64,000 nucleotides of DNA from Asterella californica (lineage: Eukaryota; Streptophyta; Marchantiopsida; Marchantiales; Aytoniaceae), in contig JAYKYS010000018.1 of the NCBI GenBank assembly GCA_036924285.1, positions 7,254,001 to 7,318,000 on the forward strand. Reading direction: 5' to 3'. A program made the position numbers and the translations under genes. Below, piece after piece: positions 46,701-57,615 of the stretch. The stretch's first letter is position 1. Each line of letters begins with the position of its first letter. Under the pieces are notes generated by a model that did no database searches, had not been told where the DNA came from, and saw only the letters and a program-made list of their open reading frames with translations.

Positions 46701-49700
46701 TGGAGATTACCCACCTCAACTTCCACCGAAGCATGAAAAAATTTTCCCTGTTGATCCAGATGCTACTCTGAAATTCCCTCGAAAACGTGTGAAGTTCGAA
46801 GAAAAATACGAGCCATGTGTGAAGGTACCTCAGGCTCCCCTTTCTGAATGTTTGGCACAACTTCATACTGAGCAACCAGGTTCTGCCCCCGACCCATCGA
46901 TATCGCCATCAACAACTCACTTGGGTTTTTCTACTGAGGAGAGACCAGTTCATTCATTCGACTCAGATTCAGTACTAGTTCTTCAGCAAGGGGATAGTAC
47001 GATGAGTTATGTTTTTCGTTTGCTACATGCCAGTCAGACGAAAGCAGCCTAGAGTAGGCCTCGTTCGTGGTTTTAATGTCCCTCTGTCAGATGAGTTAGG
47101 AATATTAATCAGGTGGACTACTGCAGGGCCCAGCAAATGATCAGTGTCATGTGTGAGTGGGCGGAGATGGTTACGCCTTTGAACCAGATATCCGAAGACA
47201 CTGAGTCGGAAGAAGGAGAAACTGAAGACCCCCATGAGGTCCTTAACTATTCTTTAGACATTCCCAGCTAAGGGTGATAAGTGACCTCGTAAGCGGAAAT
47301 GAAACAGTTCTCAACAGAACCGGGGGTCCAATTCCCCAGTAGTTTTGGAATGGAAGGATCTTTCCGACATGCCTCGGACAACTAAATCCAAAGGGCACCA
47401 ATGCAGATACGAAGTTGTTCTTTGTAACGTTCGACCGCAGATCACGGAGTCGAGTCGTCCGTCTCTAACCAATGAATCGCCGAACGTGAACCTCCTTGAA
47501 GATCTTGTATTATATTTGTGTCTCCAGATCCAGTTCGTTAAACTTTCCGCTAATAAACACCAAGGATTGGATAACCGTTGGACGGGTTTGGAATAACTAA
47601 CTAGTCTTTGGCAGGCCTCTGCTACTAATCTCAGATTTCAGAATATCGTGGAAACTATTCCAAGCTTGAGGTTTGGTAAAATTTGGACAGCGCTTCCGCT
47701 ACTGGTGGTCAAGTCGGAACGCAATAAACCATGAAGAGCCACAGCCAAGATGTCACGTCAGTTTGGGCACCTCGGCTAGGTTGACCGAGTGCGAAGTGGC
47801 GCATCCCGGTGAGGCCGTTAGTGCCATTAGGGCGAGTTGGTGGGAGAGCCCACTAGGGGTAAACTTCGCAGGTAGGGCTTGGAGGCCTTAGTTCTTTGAG
47901 TTGAGCCTTCAAGCTCCAGGCTATGGTAGATAGTCTAGTTGAGTGTAACCCGGATTCTCTTCGCGTTTAGAGTGGGTTTGACTTGACCGTTTGTGAGTAA
48001 TCCTTGTTGTGGTGTTGGAGATGATAATTTCTCTATACAGATTACTCAAAGAACTCCTCAGGTGTCGGCATGGCATTGTGGTACACTTGTGTATGTGTAT
48101 GACATCGTCCATGTGTTATGTGTATGTGTGGTGTACCTCTGACAGCGATGTATGTTGTGTAGCGATGTGTATGCGCACGACAAAGACTAGGAAGCCTAGT
48201 GGATGCTAGGAAGTAGGAAAGTACACCAAAATAGAGTCAAATCCACACCATACGCTTCAATCCAACATTGGCACTCAATCCAAGCTTGCTTATCATATAA
48301 CAAAGCAAATCATGGGCTCATATACATTACACAACGTTTTCTTGTTGACAGGATCTTGGAGAAACGCTCAGACCGGCAATCTTTCCTGCTGCTAGAATTC
48401 TCTGATGAGAATTTCACTTCGAGACTAGAACTTCTCCAAAAAGCTTATCTTCTCTGAGGACGCTCTGATCTTCCACTCAAAAGACTAAATCTCAGATTAA
48501 CAGTCTCACTAACTCTAGAATTCCTCTAGTAACCTCAACCTGCAACTCTTAACCAACGGTTTGTTCTCTGTGTAATCTGATCTAGAGAAGCTACTTCTCT
48601 GCTTAACTTCTCTATCAGCAACCAGTCTCTCTGGTCCTGCTCGTACAGTAAAAAGACTACAATCATCTGGTTTAGGGTTCGCGACCCACTAAGTACTTGG
48701 AGTGTCATTCAGTCTTCGTTCCCGAGACCCCAGCCAGCGCCGCGTGTTGTCTTCTAATCACTGCCCATATTTGGAAAACGGCGTTACATCTTCAGAGTCC
48801 AGACTACCGTATAATATTTGTATGTTTGTCGCCTGGAGCCATTACCTCCTTTCCTTTTGTCCCCCCGGAAACAATGTGGCGATATGATGATGGATCTTAG
48901 TAGTTTAGGGTTAGGGTTTCACTGCAGCTCGCTGCTCGGTATCAATGTGACTCCTATAAATAGCATGCTAGTTGGGGTTAGGAAGTCCTTTCTCTTTTCT
49001 CTACGAAAGTTCGGTACTGGGTCGTTGCGCTGATGAAATCTTCGGAGGAGAGCTTTTAGTGTTTCTCCTTGAGGCGGAATCCTACGAGAGCTCCGCCCAG
49101 CCTTGAGATAGAGATCGAGCGGGTGTGCAAATGAGGTTATGCCTCGGATCGTGCTCATTCGTGCTTGACGATCAGTTTAGGTGAAATCTCGGTCTGGCAC
49201 TCAGCACTTATTCACCTTTTGCGTACACGGAGTCTTGGAGTTGTTACTTGTAGAGCAAGGGCTTTAAGAACGTAGTGGTTATGTGGTGTTCACTGCGGGA
49301 GATAGGTTGTTATCCGCAGAGCCTGTAATCGAATGAATAAGAAGGCTTCGTGTTTGCGTTAGGCGGTAGGAACGGTTTGATTGCGGGACAATACGAATCG
49401 AGGGACACAAATTCGCTCTAAACTAATGAGATGAAGTTTCGGCCAACTTATCGAGAGAAGTGTAGGTTTTGCACAGAAGGAACGATTGCACATAGGGTTT
49501 AGTCGCAGCACATGTGACTGTCTTACACTGCCGAGTGACGAGTGTCGTTGGATATCTATCCATTAGTCAGCTATTACTCCACTACAATGTCTGATGACTA
49601 TAGCAAAAGTAGTCTCCTTATCTTGACGCCATGATGATCAGACAGTACCATCAAAGTCCGAGTTGCATTGCTAATGTGCGGACACAACTGTGGAAACTGA

Positions 49701-51410
49701 GCTACGTCAATGTGCAGCCTTATCTTGGCTCTAGATTCGCCAAACGCCCACTCATGATGCTTGGACTGGTCCTCCGAGTAAAAGTTTCTCATTAACAGAC
49801 ACCATTAAAAAAAACTCACTCTGTCGTAACTTGATTTGTAAACGCAAAGAACGACCCAAACTACATTTACGAGACGGATACTGAGAGACATATACGACGG
49901 ACTTCGCGACAGAAGGACAATTTGCATTCCCGAATTGGAGGGACTGTTGTCGAGTGTGCGCGTGGATTTCTTCGGAGTGATACTGCGATGAACAGATAGG
50001 ACGACACCCAGCGTAGAGGACGAGTCAACCAATGGCTTTCGTCATGGCGTCACCTGTCCCCGCATGCTGGATGGTTGGTTGGGAGCAGACCTTAATCCGA
50101 AGCTGCACGATGTTCTATACTTAAGAACTGAGTCATACCCCGAGCTATATTTTAGGCCTCCTCTGTACAAGCACGTCCATGGGGTCATGAGTTTTATGTC
50201 CCAAGTCGTAGGTACGAAGATTAGGCGACATTCATGAGGACCAGTCACCGCATCCTCTTGCGAATCGGGAAGAGAAAGAGTTCTTTTTTCAGATTAAAGT
50301 GCAAGAAACAGCTCTGTTTCGTCTGAGCTTCAGTTTTGAAGTGAGACCATATGCAACTGTACTTCTAAATGCCACAATCTTCTTATCTCAGTCTGTCAGG
50401 CTGCAAAGGCATGAAACAATGTATACTCTCTGTGTAACTCCGACCCGTAAACCCTACTGTGCCAGTCTTGCTGACAAAACATAAGGGCACAGACTGTCAA
50501 ACTTAACATGTAACATGTTCAAGAATTGCAGAACGTGTGTGGAAAGAACGTACCTAGCAGAAATCAGTAGTCTAAATACGAGGGTTATACTCGAAACGTA
50601 TTGTCTTGGAATTTCTCATGCATCCCTTCAAGTTGGCATCGACTCCACAAAACATTTCAGTCGAATAGAGTAGAAATCAGGATCCTAAGTCCCTGACTGA
50701 GGAGTGCGCTGATTTTGACCGTCCAGGAGCAAACATATGACGTCGTCCAGGTTCAAATTCCAGGCTAGCTACAGTGAAGATGACTAGCTGGCATGAAAAT
50801 GACCTTTTCGATGCCCCCGATAGATCTGGTAATGTACCGAGTCTCCTGCACTTGAGATCTAATGAAGCTACGCTAACTGAAAGGGTATCTGCGGGGCCCA
50901 CAACGCCCCAGTCATCCGGAAGTCCAAGTAGAAATTTAGAAATCATGGTGCTCACTTTGCTTTTGTTCTGGCTGCAAGCGAAGAATGTTTGCCAGGGTAC
51001 AAAAGCTGGCAGTTCGATGTGCATCCAAGCTTGTAGCCTCGAGCTGTGTCAGCTCGAGCGGCTATAACCAGGCCAACCCTGCAGGACTCCTTCTGCGGTA
51101 AGTTCACTCACAATGCCATCTGTACTGGATACACAAGAAGACATTCATCAGATCTATCCTCTCTCGTCAAGTTCAAGTTCATGGCCAGATAGGCCCAAGA
51201 CAAGTAAATGATTGATCTACTTGAGATGAAATTGCTCTTCAGCGACATACATCATTCGGACTCTTGCTCTTGTTTGCAATATTTTGCACGGTGCTCCAGT
51301 GAGTTTTTAATTAACCTGTGCTTGTTCAGGAGTACTGGCTACAACAAGATCACTGAAAAGAGTTTGTGACAGGTCTCCGTAAGGCCGACTGAAGGAAGAA
51401 GATACACACT
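46701..51410. other. repeat-like non-coding stretch
   Basis: Contains an unrecognised plus frame 46789-47052 of gag-like composition (Pro, Ser and Glu rich), GT-rich low-complexity DNA at about 48070-48180, a short telomere-like TTTAGGGTTAGGG at 48904-48916, and a 9-bp-arm inverted repeat CTCGAGCTG..CAGCTCGAG at 51038-51058. Overall it resembles decayed LTR-element sequence, but no diagnostic protein motif is visible. Confidence 0.35.
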
Positions 51411-53065
51411 ATGGCAACGGCAAGTAGAATATGTACAGTGGCTTTAATTTTCTCGACCTTACTACTGTATGGAGCAGTAATATGTAATGGAGATCGTTAT
51501 GAGGATAGGGACTACGGATCTTTCATTCCTCCAGTTTCGGATCCGACAACAGACATCTTTGAGGGATTCTACGACTTCTCTTGTCCAAAAGCGACCACCA
51601 TCGTCAGCGACTTGGTGGACAAGTTCCTGACAGTAGATGCAAATATGGCCGGAGGACTCCAGCGCTTGCACTTCCATGACTGCTGGGTCAATGTGAGAAA
51701 ATGCTGTCAGATGAGAGTTAAATTCCTTCCTGTCTTGCCTTGATTATCATGATCATGAATCTCCCCGTGATTATTCCGAATAATTACCAGCAGCAGATGA
51801 TCGATCGATGGATGGATGATCAGTCGTGGTCACCTTAGAACTGCGATTGGCTTGACTCGATCGATCCTCTTGCTCCATGCCTGCACAGGGTTGTGACGGA
51901 TCGGTACTTCTCGCCTCAACATCATCCTTCGTCGCGGAGAGAGATGGCTTTACAAACTTCAGGCTCCGAGGAATTCCTGAGATCGACGAAATCAAGGCTG
52001 CTATTGAGGCCGAATGCCCAGGGGTTGTGTCGTGCGCAGACATCTTAGCTCTCGTCGCACGTGATGCAACGTTTAAGGTCGGACCAGTCGAGCCCCGTTC
52101 AACTGCGTGGAGCTTTAACAAGGTCTCAGACCACTTTTGCGCGTATGTTAGCAGCTCCATTGATCCTGATGTGCTATCATTCATTCATTCGTGCAGGTCG
52201 CCGGCCCATGGTGGAAGGTCCCGCTGGGACGCAGGGATGGCTTTGTATCACGAGCTGTCGATGCCGACAGCAACCTCCCGTTCCCAAACTTCAACTGGAC
52301 GGAGCTTGTGCAGAACTTTGCTGCCAAGGGGTTCAGTGCAAGAGAGATGGTGATCTTGTCTGGTACGATATATATAGCCCGTCTGGCTGCTTTGTCAGAA
52401 CTGAATACAAAGTTCTGTCAGTGACTGGAATTTGAGCTGTTTTTACGAGCCGTTCGCCTTCAAACCTAAGCTAAATGTGACCAAACGGAGTTTCATGGCA
52501 TGGTTGCGAGCCGAATGAACTGCTAGCTCTTTCTTAACAATCATAATGAATCTCTGTGCATAATTTCCGTTCTACGCAATTTATTATTAGGCCCTTCGTC
52601 GCTAAATTGCCTCAGTTATTTTCTTTTTCTCTTTCCCCTGCTGCAGGTTCCCACACGATCGGCCGGGCTCACTGCAATGGAGTCGCTCCTCAGCTGTACA
52701 ATTTCACGGGAATAGATGATCTGACAAACCCTGCGCTCGATCCAACATTCGCTTCAGATCTCAAACAGAAGTGTCCCAAGGGGAACACCATAAATACTGT
52801 TGATATGGAGTCGACCAAAAACGTATTCGATGAGCTCTACTTTCAGACTGTGCTGGCGGGCAAGGGCGTGTTCACCACAGATATGGCGCTGATCGAGGAC
52901 CCGCTGGGCCTTGAAATCGTGACGGAATCATCACTACCTGCTTCCAACTTTTTCGCCCAGTATGCAGCGGCCATGGTCAAGATGGGTTATATGGAGCTGT
53001 TGACAGGTGCTCAGGGAGAAGTTCGTAAGCAATGCCAGTATACTAACAGCTATCTAGCTAACTGA
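51411..53065 (+). CDS. class III peroxidase (secretory plant peroxidase)
   Basis: Complete four-exon gene: 51411-51692, 51889-52077, 52197-52362, 52647-53065, GT-AG throughout; 1056 nt, 351 aa. The hydrophobic N-terminus (VALIFSTLLLYGAVICNG) is a secretion signal. Catalytic layout: distal haem site RLHFHDCWVN with Arg85 and His89, continuing as GCDGSVLL after intron 1; [18 protein letters not shown]; substrate-channel and structural region GPWWKVPLGRRDG; proximal haem ligand His215 in SGSHTIGRAHC, split by intron 3. Also ELYFQTVLAGKGVFTTDMAL and a C-terminal KQC. Trp replaces the usual Phe after the distal HDC. There is an unusual acidic insertion (about residues 28-48) before the mature FYDFSCP start. 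No signs of decay. Exon 2's donor (AAG|GTCGGA) is weak but matches the position used in the neighbouring peroxidase. Introns are short (about 120-285 bp). It points away from the frameshifted peroxidase 8.9 kb to its left. Confidence 0.93.
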
Positions 53066-55216
53066 TTGTGATCACAATCACGGCAAGCACGCCGCAGATG
53101 GATGCTCCACAACGTGTGTTCGTATGAAGCAAGCATTGTAACCATATGCATGCGGAGACTGATCATGAGCAAAACTTAAACATCGATCTCAACAAACATC
53201 AATCGTACTGATAGTCCGCTTGTCCGCTTGATCGAGTAAACAGCATGTGCTCACGAATACACTGCGGGGAAGCGAATAACATAAAGCATATTCTCGGTGT
53301 TCACGAACCAACCTCTAGAGTAGCTTTCTAGCCGTCCTTTAAATTCTACTGTATAAAATAAAATAGAAGCAGGATAACATAGAAGACAAAATAGAGTGGT
53401 GAAAGTCAGAGTGACTTTGTACAGAGGAATGGGAATGACGCAAAGGAATCCAAAGTGAAAATTCAAAACTAGGAAAATTATCCACGTCTGGTAGAGACTC
53501 AGGCCTGATAACCAGAAGCTAAGAAAAAGTTGCAGGAAGAGAGTGAAACAAAACTCTCCGGGATGAACGTACGGCCGGAGAAACTTTACGGTAGTTTGCC
53601 GAGATCTTGAAACGCATTTCAAGAAGGATGTGTAGTTTGAAAACACAAACTGTGACTCTTCTTTTTTTTTCAAAGAGAAGGGGAGACCCCAACCCATAGG
53701 CAAACTGTGACTCTTGAAGTTCATAATCTGTTTAAATCCAGTGTGTGACAGTTCGGAACATTTTCCCTACAAAAGATTAAGATTTTGCCAAATATGTCTA
53801 TTAAGCTGGTAAATAAAACCTAGTGTAACCAACCGTTAGAATTTGTATAATTTAATCCTTGTCAGTTCAAATGGACTTTCGAAGGACTATTTCTTGGAAA
53901 TGAGAGACTATTAAACATAAGTGATTTACCGGTTGCGCACAATTAAATTTAAAGCAAACTTTAACTGCTAGCTCAACTTTAAACCTTTTCTACCACTGTG
54001 ACAAATAGTTTAAATGGCTTATGTCTCAAAATTTCAAACTTACTGCAACCAACTAATACACACATGATCCTTAACATCTGCCAAGTTTTAAGGATAAATA
54101 TAGCTTTTCTCTTACCAAATTAAGGTTTTTTGTTAATACCTAGTACTCTTTCCATACATTTAATTCAGTACCGCACTCAAATGACCATAATCAGTAATCA
54201 TACATACTTTTTCTCAGTATAAAGTTATTTTACCTTTTCCGGAATCCTCGATAATAGTAATTTCATTTGAACTGTAATCAAGAGAAGAGAAAAATGATGC
54301 TTTACAAAAAAGAAAATGGACTTGGCATTGTATACTAGTGGGTGTCAAGTAGCTTCGGAGATATCCGCAGACAAATGCCACAGGAGTTCTTACTTCATTT
54401 AATTCCGTTTGGCGGTGAGTTTTGCTTTAAAGCTTAGTATTAAACGGAGTGATTTTAAGTTTTAGAATCACTCCAAATTTTGATAAAAAAAAAGTATTGT
54501 GAATAGGGGCTCCAAGGTTACCTGTCAGGATTCTACAAAACGTTATCCACCGGTTTTATTCTTCTTCCCTTGAAAGACTCGATTCTTCTCTCTTAACTTG
54601 GACATGTAAGCTTGACTATTTGTATAGTACTTGCATAATATGATAAATATTTAGTCCCTTTCCAATGGTAAAGGTAGCTCAGCAAATCTTCATTTGGGAC
54701 AATCAGTGTCTTCAAGTTGTTTTATTTCAATCGAAACTACTCTATTCAGTTTGCAAGTGGTATATTAACTTAGAGAGTGTCGAGCGAGTCTGTTTAGCGG
54801 TTTCAAGCCGTGCTGTGTGTTATCTATAAGGTAAAGATCCATTGGAAGGTCGATTATGCACGATAACTTTTTCTTCTGCCAATGCCAACCGAACTTGACT
54901 GTTTATGATGGACAACAGTGTATGGCAAGCTGTCTATGAGCTGGCTCAAGCTTTCATGCATAGTGTTGCTGTTTGAGATTGTTATAGAAGGTGATGCTCG
55001 AGAAGATGGGGTCACACTATTCAGTCTTGTTATAACATGTGTGTGCCAACATTCTGAAGTGCACTCTGCTGAAGTGTCCAGCAAGACTCGCTTAAGTAAA
55101 GTGTAGGGGTAATCCACGTTCTAACCAGATCCTAATCAGTAATTTACCGCGTTCCGATGACGGTCCTTTTCCGGTCAAGTTATCCTGAACCTGCTGATAA
55201 GCAGGTTTGCGTAGTA
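53066..55216. other. non-coding stretch
   Basis: No gene supported. The minus frame 53251-53724 is Phe/Leu rich but lacks motifs. A hairpin-forming GGAGTGATT..AATCACTCC pair lies near 54448-54474. Confidence 0.4.
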
Positions 55217-55342
55217 GCAACGATGAAGAACACAGCGAAATGCGATACCTTAATGTGAATTGTAGAATTCCGCAAATCATCGAGTTTTTGAATGTATATT
55301 GGGCCCGAAATCTCGTACCGAGGGCACGTCTGTCTGAGCGTC
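55217..55342 (+). rRNA. 5.8S rDNA relic (pseudogene), 5'-truncated
   Basis: From GCAACGATGAAGAA at 55217 the sequence follows nuclear 5.8S rRNA almost base by base through AGCGAAATGCGATACC, AATGTGAATTG, GAATTCCGCAAATCATCGAG, TTTTTGAATG, GGGCCCGA and CCGAGGGCACGTCTGTCTGAGCGTCA (shown in pieces). Most departures from the universal sequence are C to T or G to A, many at former CpG sites (for example CGCAAATC for CGCGAATC, AATGTATATT for AACGCATATT), as expected of a methylated, unselected copy. The 5' about 35 bases are not recognisable. It cannot be a working rRNA gene. Confidence 0.88.
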
Positions 55343-55520
55343 AGACGCATTAACTCACCTCCCTCCGTACTTTGGTACTCCCCGCTGTCTTCCCTTCGGG
55401 GTGGTTGTTGCTTGGCCCTTCGGGTCCTTCTTTCCCTTGTAAGGCTTGATGGGTCTTCCCATCCGTTTGCTATTCATTGGTTCGCGTTTTTCCCCGTACT
55501 TTGGTACAAAGAGAGCGTGG
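55343..55520 (+). pseudogene. ITS2-like remnant after the 5.8S relic
   Basis: C/T-rich sequence with CCCTTCGGGG and CCCTTCGGGTCC hairpin-like words directly continuing the 5.8S relic, as ITS2 does. No 26S start was found further on. Confidence 0.45.
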
Positions 55521-56880
55521 ACTCTGGAATGGAACTTACTAGCCATAAAACTCGTAAATTTGAGAATCAATTGGAGCAAGTTCCCTTTCTTCTCAAGTGA
55601 AATACACCTTTCATTAGGTGCACTTGAGCGGAAAAGACTGTCAAACCTCGGGATAGTCACACCTGATATAGTCACATTTTTCATAAGGATAGATAACTTT
55701 TTAGTAATTTATTTCGTTATAATCATTATCACGTGATATATAAACATATTTTTATAAAATAGTTAGAAAAACATGTGATTATGCAAATAGATTTAATATT
55801 TTCACAAAAATAAAAAATTTCACGCATGAATATACTTTTTGTTTTGATTTCGTTGGCCAGACATGATTACCCGTATTTCACAAACACTAGACAAAGTTGA
55901 GATGTTATATAGTTTTTTCTATAGTCACATTTATAAATATTCCTTCACTAAAATAATTATATATAGTTATATTATTCATTTTTATTCAGTAATATGACTA
56001 TAAAATTACAAACACAAAGCGTGATAGTCACAAAATATAAGTTTACCAAGTGCGTGAACAGCAATAATGAGGTTTGACTGTAGTTTTGGACTGTGAGCAC
56101 CTGGTTCAGTCTGACAGGTACTATAATTAGATACACCTAACAGACCTGCAGAACCTCAAGTTTCAAGTTCCACTTTCAAGTTTATCTTTGACTATTAAGA
56201 TGTCATGATTTTATTTTCAGTCCGTTACTATTCCACGAACATCATGCAGTACACAACTGAAGATTGAAAATGGTATTCTTATGTAGAAGTCTGGCCGTGC
56301 AACGATGTCTAACCAACAGGCAAACGCGATCAAACATTCTCTGGCTTCACACTTCTCTCGAGAAACTAGACTAGTTCCAGGGAATCTCACAAGATCATTT
56401 GTCATCATGCTGTTGTGTGGTTCAAAAGGCGATTTGCATATGTTCACAGCTAGCTCTACCTCAACTTTGACACACTGATAATCCTAATCATTACGAATCA
56501 ACCAGAACAACAGAAACCCTCCTCGTGGACAAAAGGCGAAAGAAGGGATATACCAGCCAGCTCTGACACGTACAACGAACAGGGATAGTACAACGAACTT
56601 TTGCAACAATGATCATAGAGCGACCGGCTGGCTCAAATAGCCAGCCAAAGGCATTCCACCAAGTCTTGACTGCTAGACTAAACTTTCCTTGGGGAAAATC
56701 TCCCCCACTTTTATAAACTTTGATGGTACCGTGTAGAGCCTTGGCCCGCACAGCTAAAGCGAAAACCTAAACTTGGTGCTCTTCTGAAGTTCGACAATCG
56801 TAACAACTGAAGCCTGATACGAGGCATCCACTAGAATGGAGTCTAAATTGGCGATCGCGGATGCATGATCCTGGAATAAT
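55521..56880. other. AT-rich non-coding stretch
   Basis: Very AT-rich (55680-56040 especially) with no supported gene, RNA or element. Confidence 0.4.
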
Positions 56881-57615
56881 TTAACGTGCACTAGCGGAAA
56901 ATTGGAAGGCAAAGAGTAGAGCACATACGATAGCAAGTTCGGGAGTTAGTCGGCTGCCAGAGCTACGCTTAGAATCTCTGGAGGGCGGAGGAGCGGGAAC
57001 TGTGGGCGGAGGCGGATGGGCAGTCGGGGTTCTTAGAGTGTGGTTGAAGGACTCCAAGAGGCCGAGACAAGAAGCAGAAGCCCGATGATCAGCCGAGGTC
57101 CAGACGGTGACATTGCTTAGAGTCTGGAGAAGAACAGAGCCGGAGTTGTCGACGATGGCGTGATCCACCCCGAGCCCCGTCGTGTTACTGCTGAACGCGA
57201 GGCGACTGCCGGAGAAGGTATGTGAGAGTAGAAGATTTCCATCCGCCGAGATGCCGAAGTGACACAGCTGCATAGAATCGTTGCTCCGTTGCAGCTCTTG
57301 ATCGCAGGGCGCACGCCATATGTTCGTCTTATTGGTGGCGATGGATTGGTTCACCACCGCGAGCCAGCAGAAGAACTCATCGCCCGGATTCAAGGGATTG
57401 TTCGCCGGTTCTGCCTGGACCGCCAGGTAATATTGTTTGTTGGGAGAGGAGATAACCGGTTGATCTGTAAACTGAAACAAGTTGTCCAAACTTCCAATTC
57501 CTACAATCATACCAACTCGCCAGAGCTCCATGTTGTCGAGTTGAGAATTGCAAACAAGAGCATTTGCGGAAATTAGGGTTAGGATAAGAAGAATTGAAAT
57601 GTCTAGTCTCGACAT
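56881..57615 (-). CDS. secreted bulb-type lectin-like protein, probably GPI-anchored
   Basis: Intronless gene of 244 residues from ATG 57615; the open frame extends 7 codons further but only to a GTG. The N-terminus (MSRLDISILLILTLISANA) is a signal peptide. The middle reads like a bulb-type (mannose-binding, B_lectin) domain: SSPNKQYYLAV, CWLAVVN, FGISADGNLLL, FSSNTTGLGVDHA, IVDNSGSVLL and VTVWTS follow the repeated strand pattern DGNL..VWSS of that family. Seven or so N-glycosylation sequons (NQS, NKT, NDS, NTT, NVT, NHT) fit an extracellular protein. A Pro-rich linker (HPPPPTVPAPPPS) leads to a short basic-Ser stretch and a final hydrophobic tail (LAIVCALLFAFQFSA), the layout of a GPI signal. 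The canonical QxDxNxVxY sugar-binding triads are not obvious, so sugar binding is uncertain. No neighbour suggests a partner. Confidence 0.65.
   Translation of the reverse strand: MSRLDISILLILTLISANALVCNSQLDNMELWRVGMIVGIGSLDNLFQFTDQPVISSPNKQYYLAVQAEPANNPLNPGDEFFCWLAVVNQSIATNKTNIWRAPCDQELQRSNDSMQLCHFGISADGNLLLSHTFSGSRLAFSSNTTGLGVDHAIVDNSGSVLLQTLSNVTVWTSADHRASASCLGLLESFNHTLRTPTAHPPPPTVPAPPPSRDSKRSSGSRLTPELAIVCALLFAFQFSASAR

Noticed and set aside
48904..48916. Telomere-like TTTAGGGTTAGGG
   Set aside because: Fewer than two full repeats; a telo-box sized match expected by chance, not an interstitial telomere array.
53251..53724. 157-codon minus-strand Phe/Leu-rich frame
   Set aside because: Composition follows AT-rich DNA on the complement; no conserved motif and no promoter or splice context.
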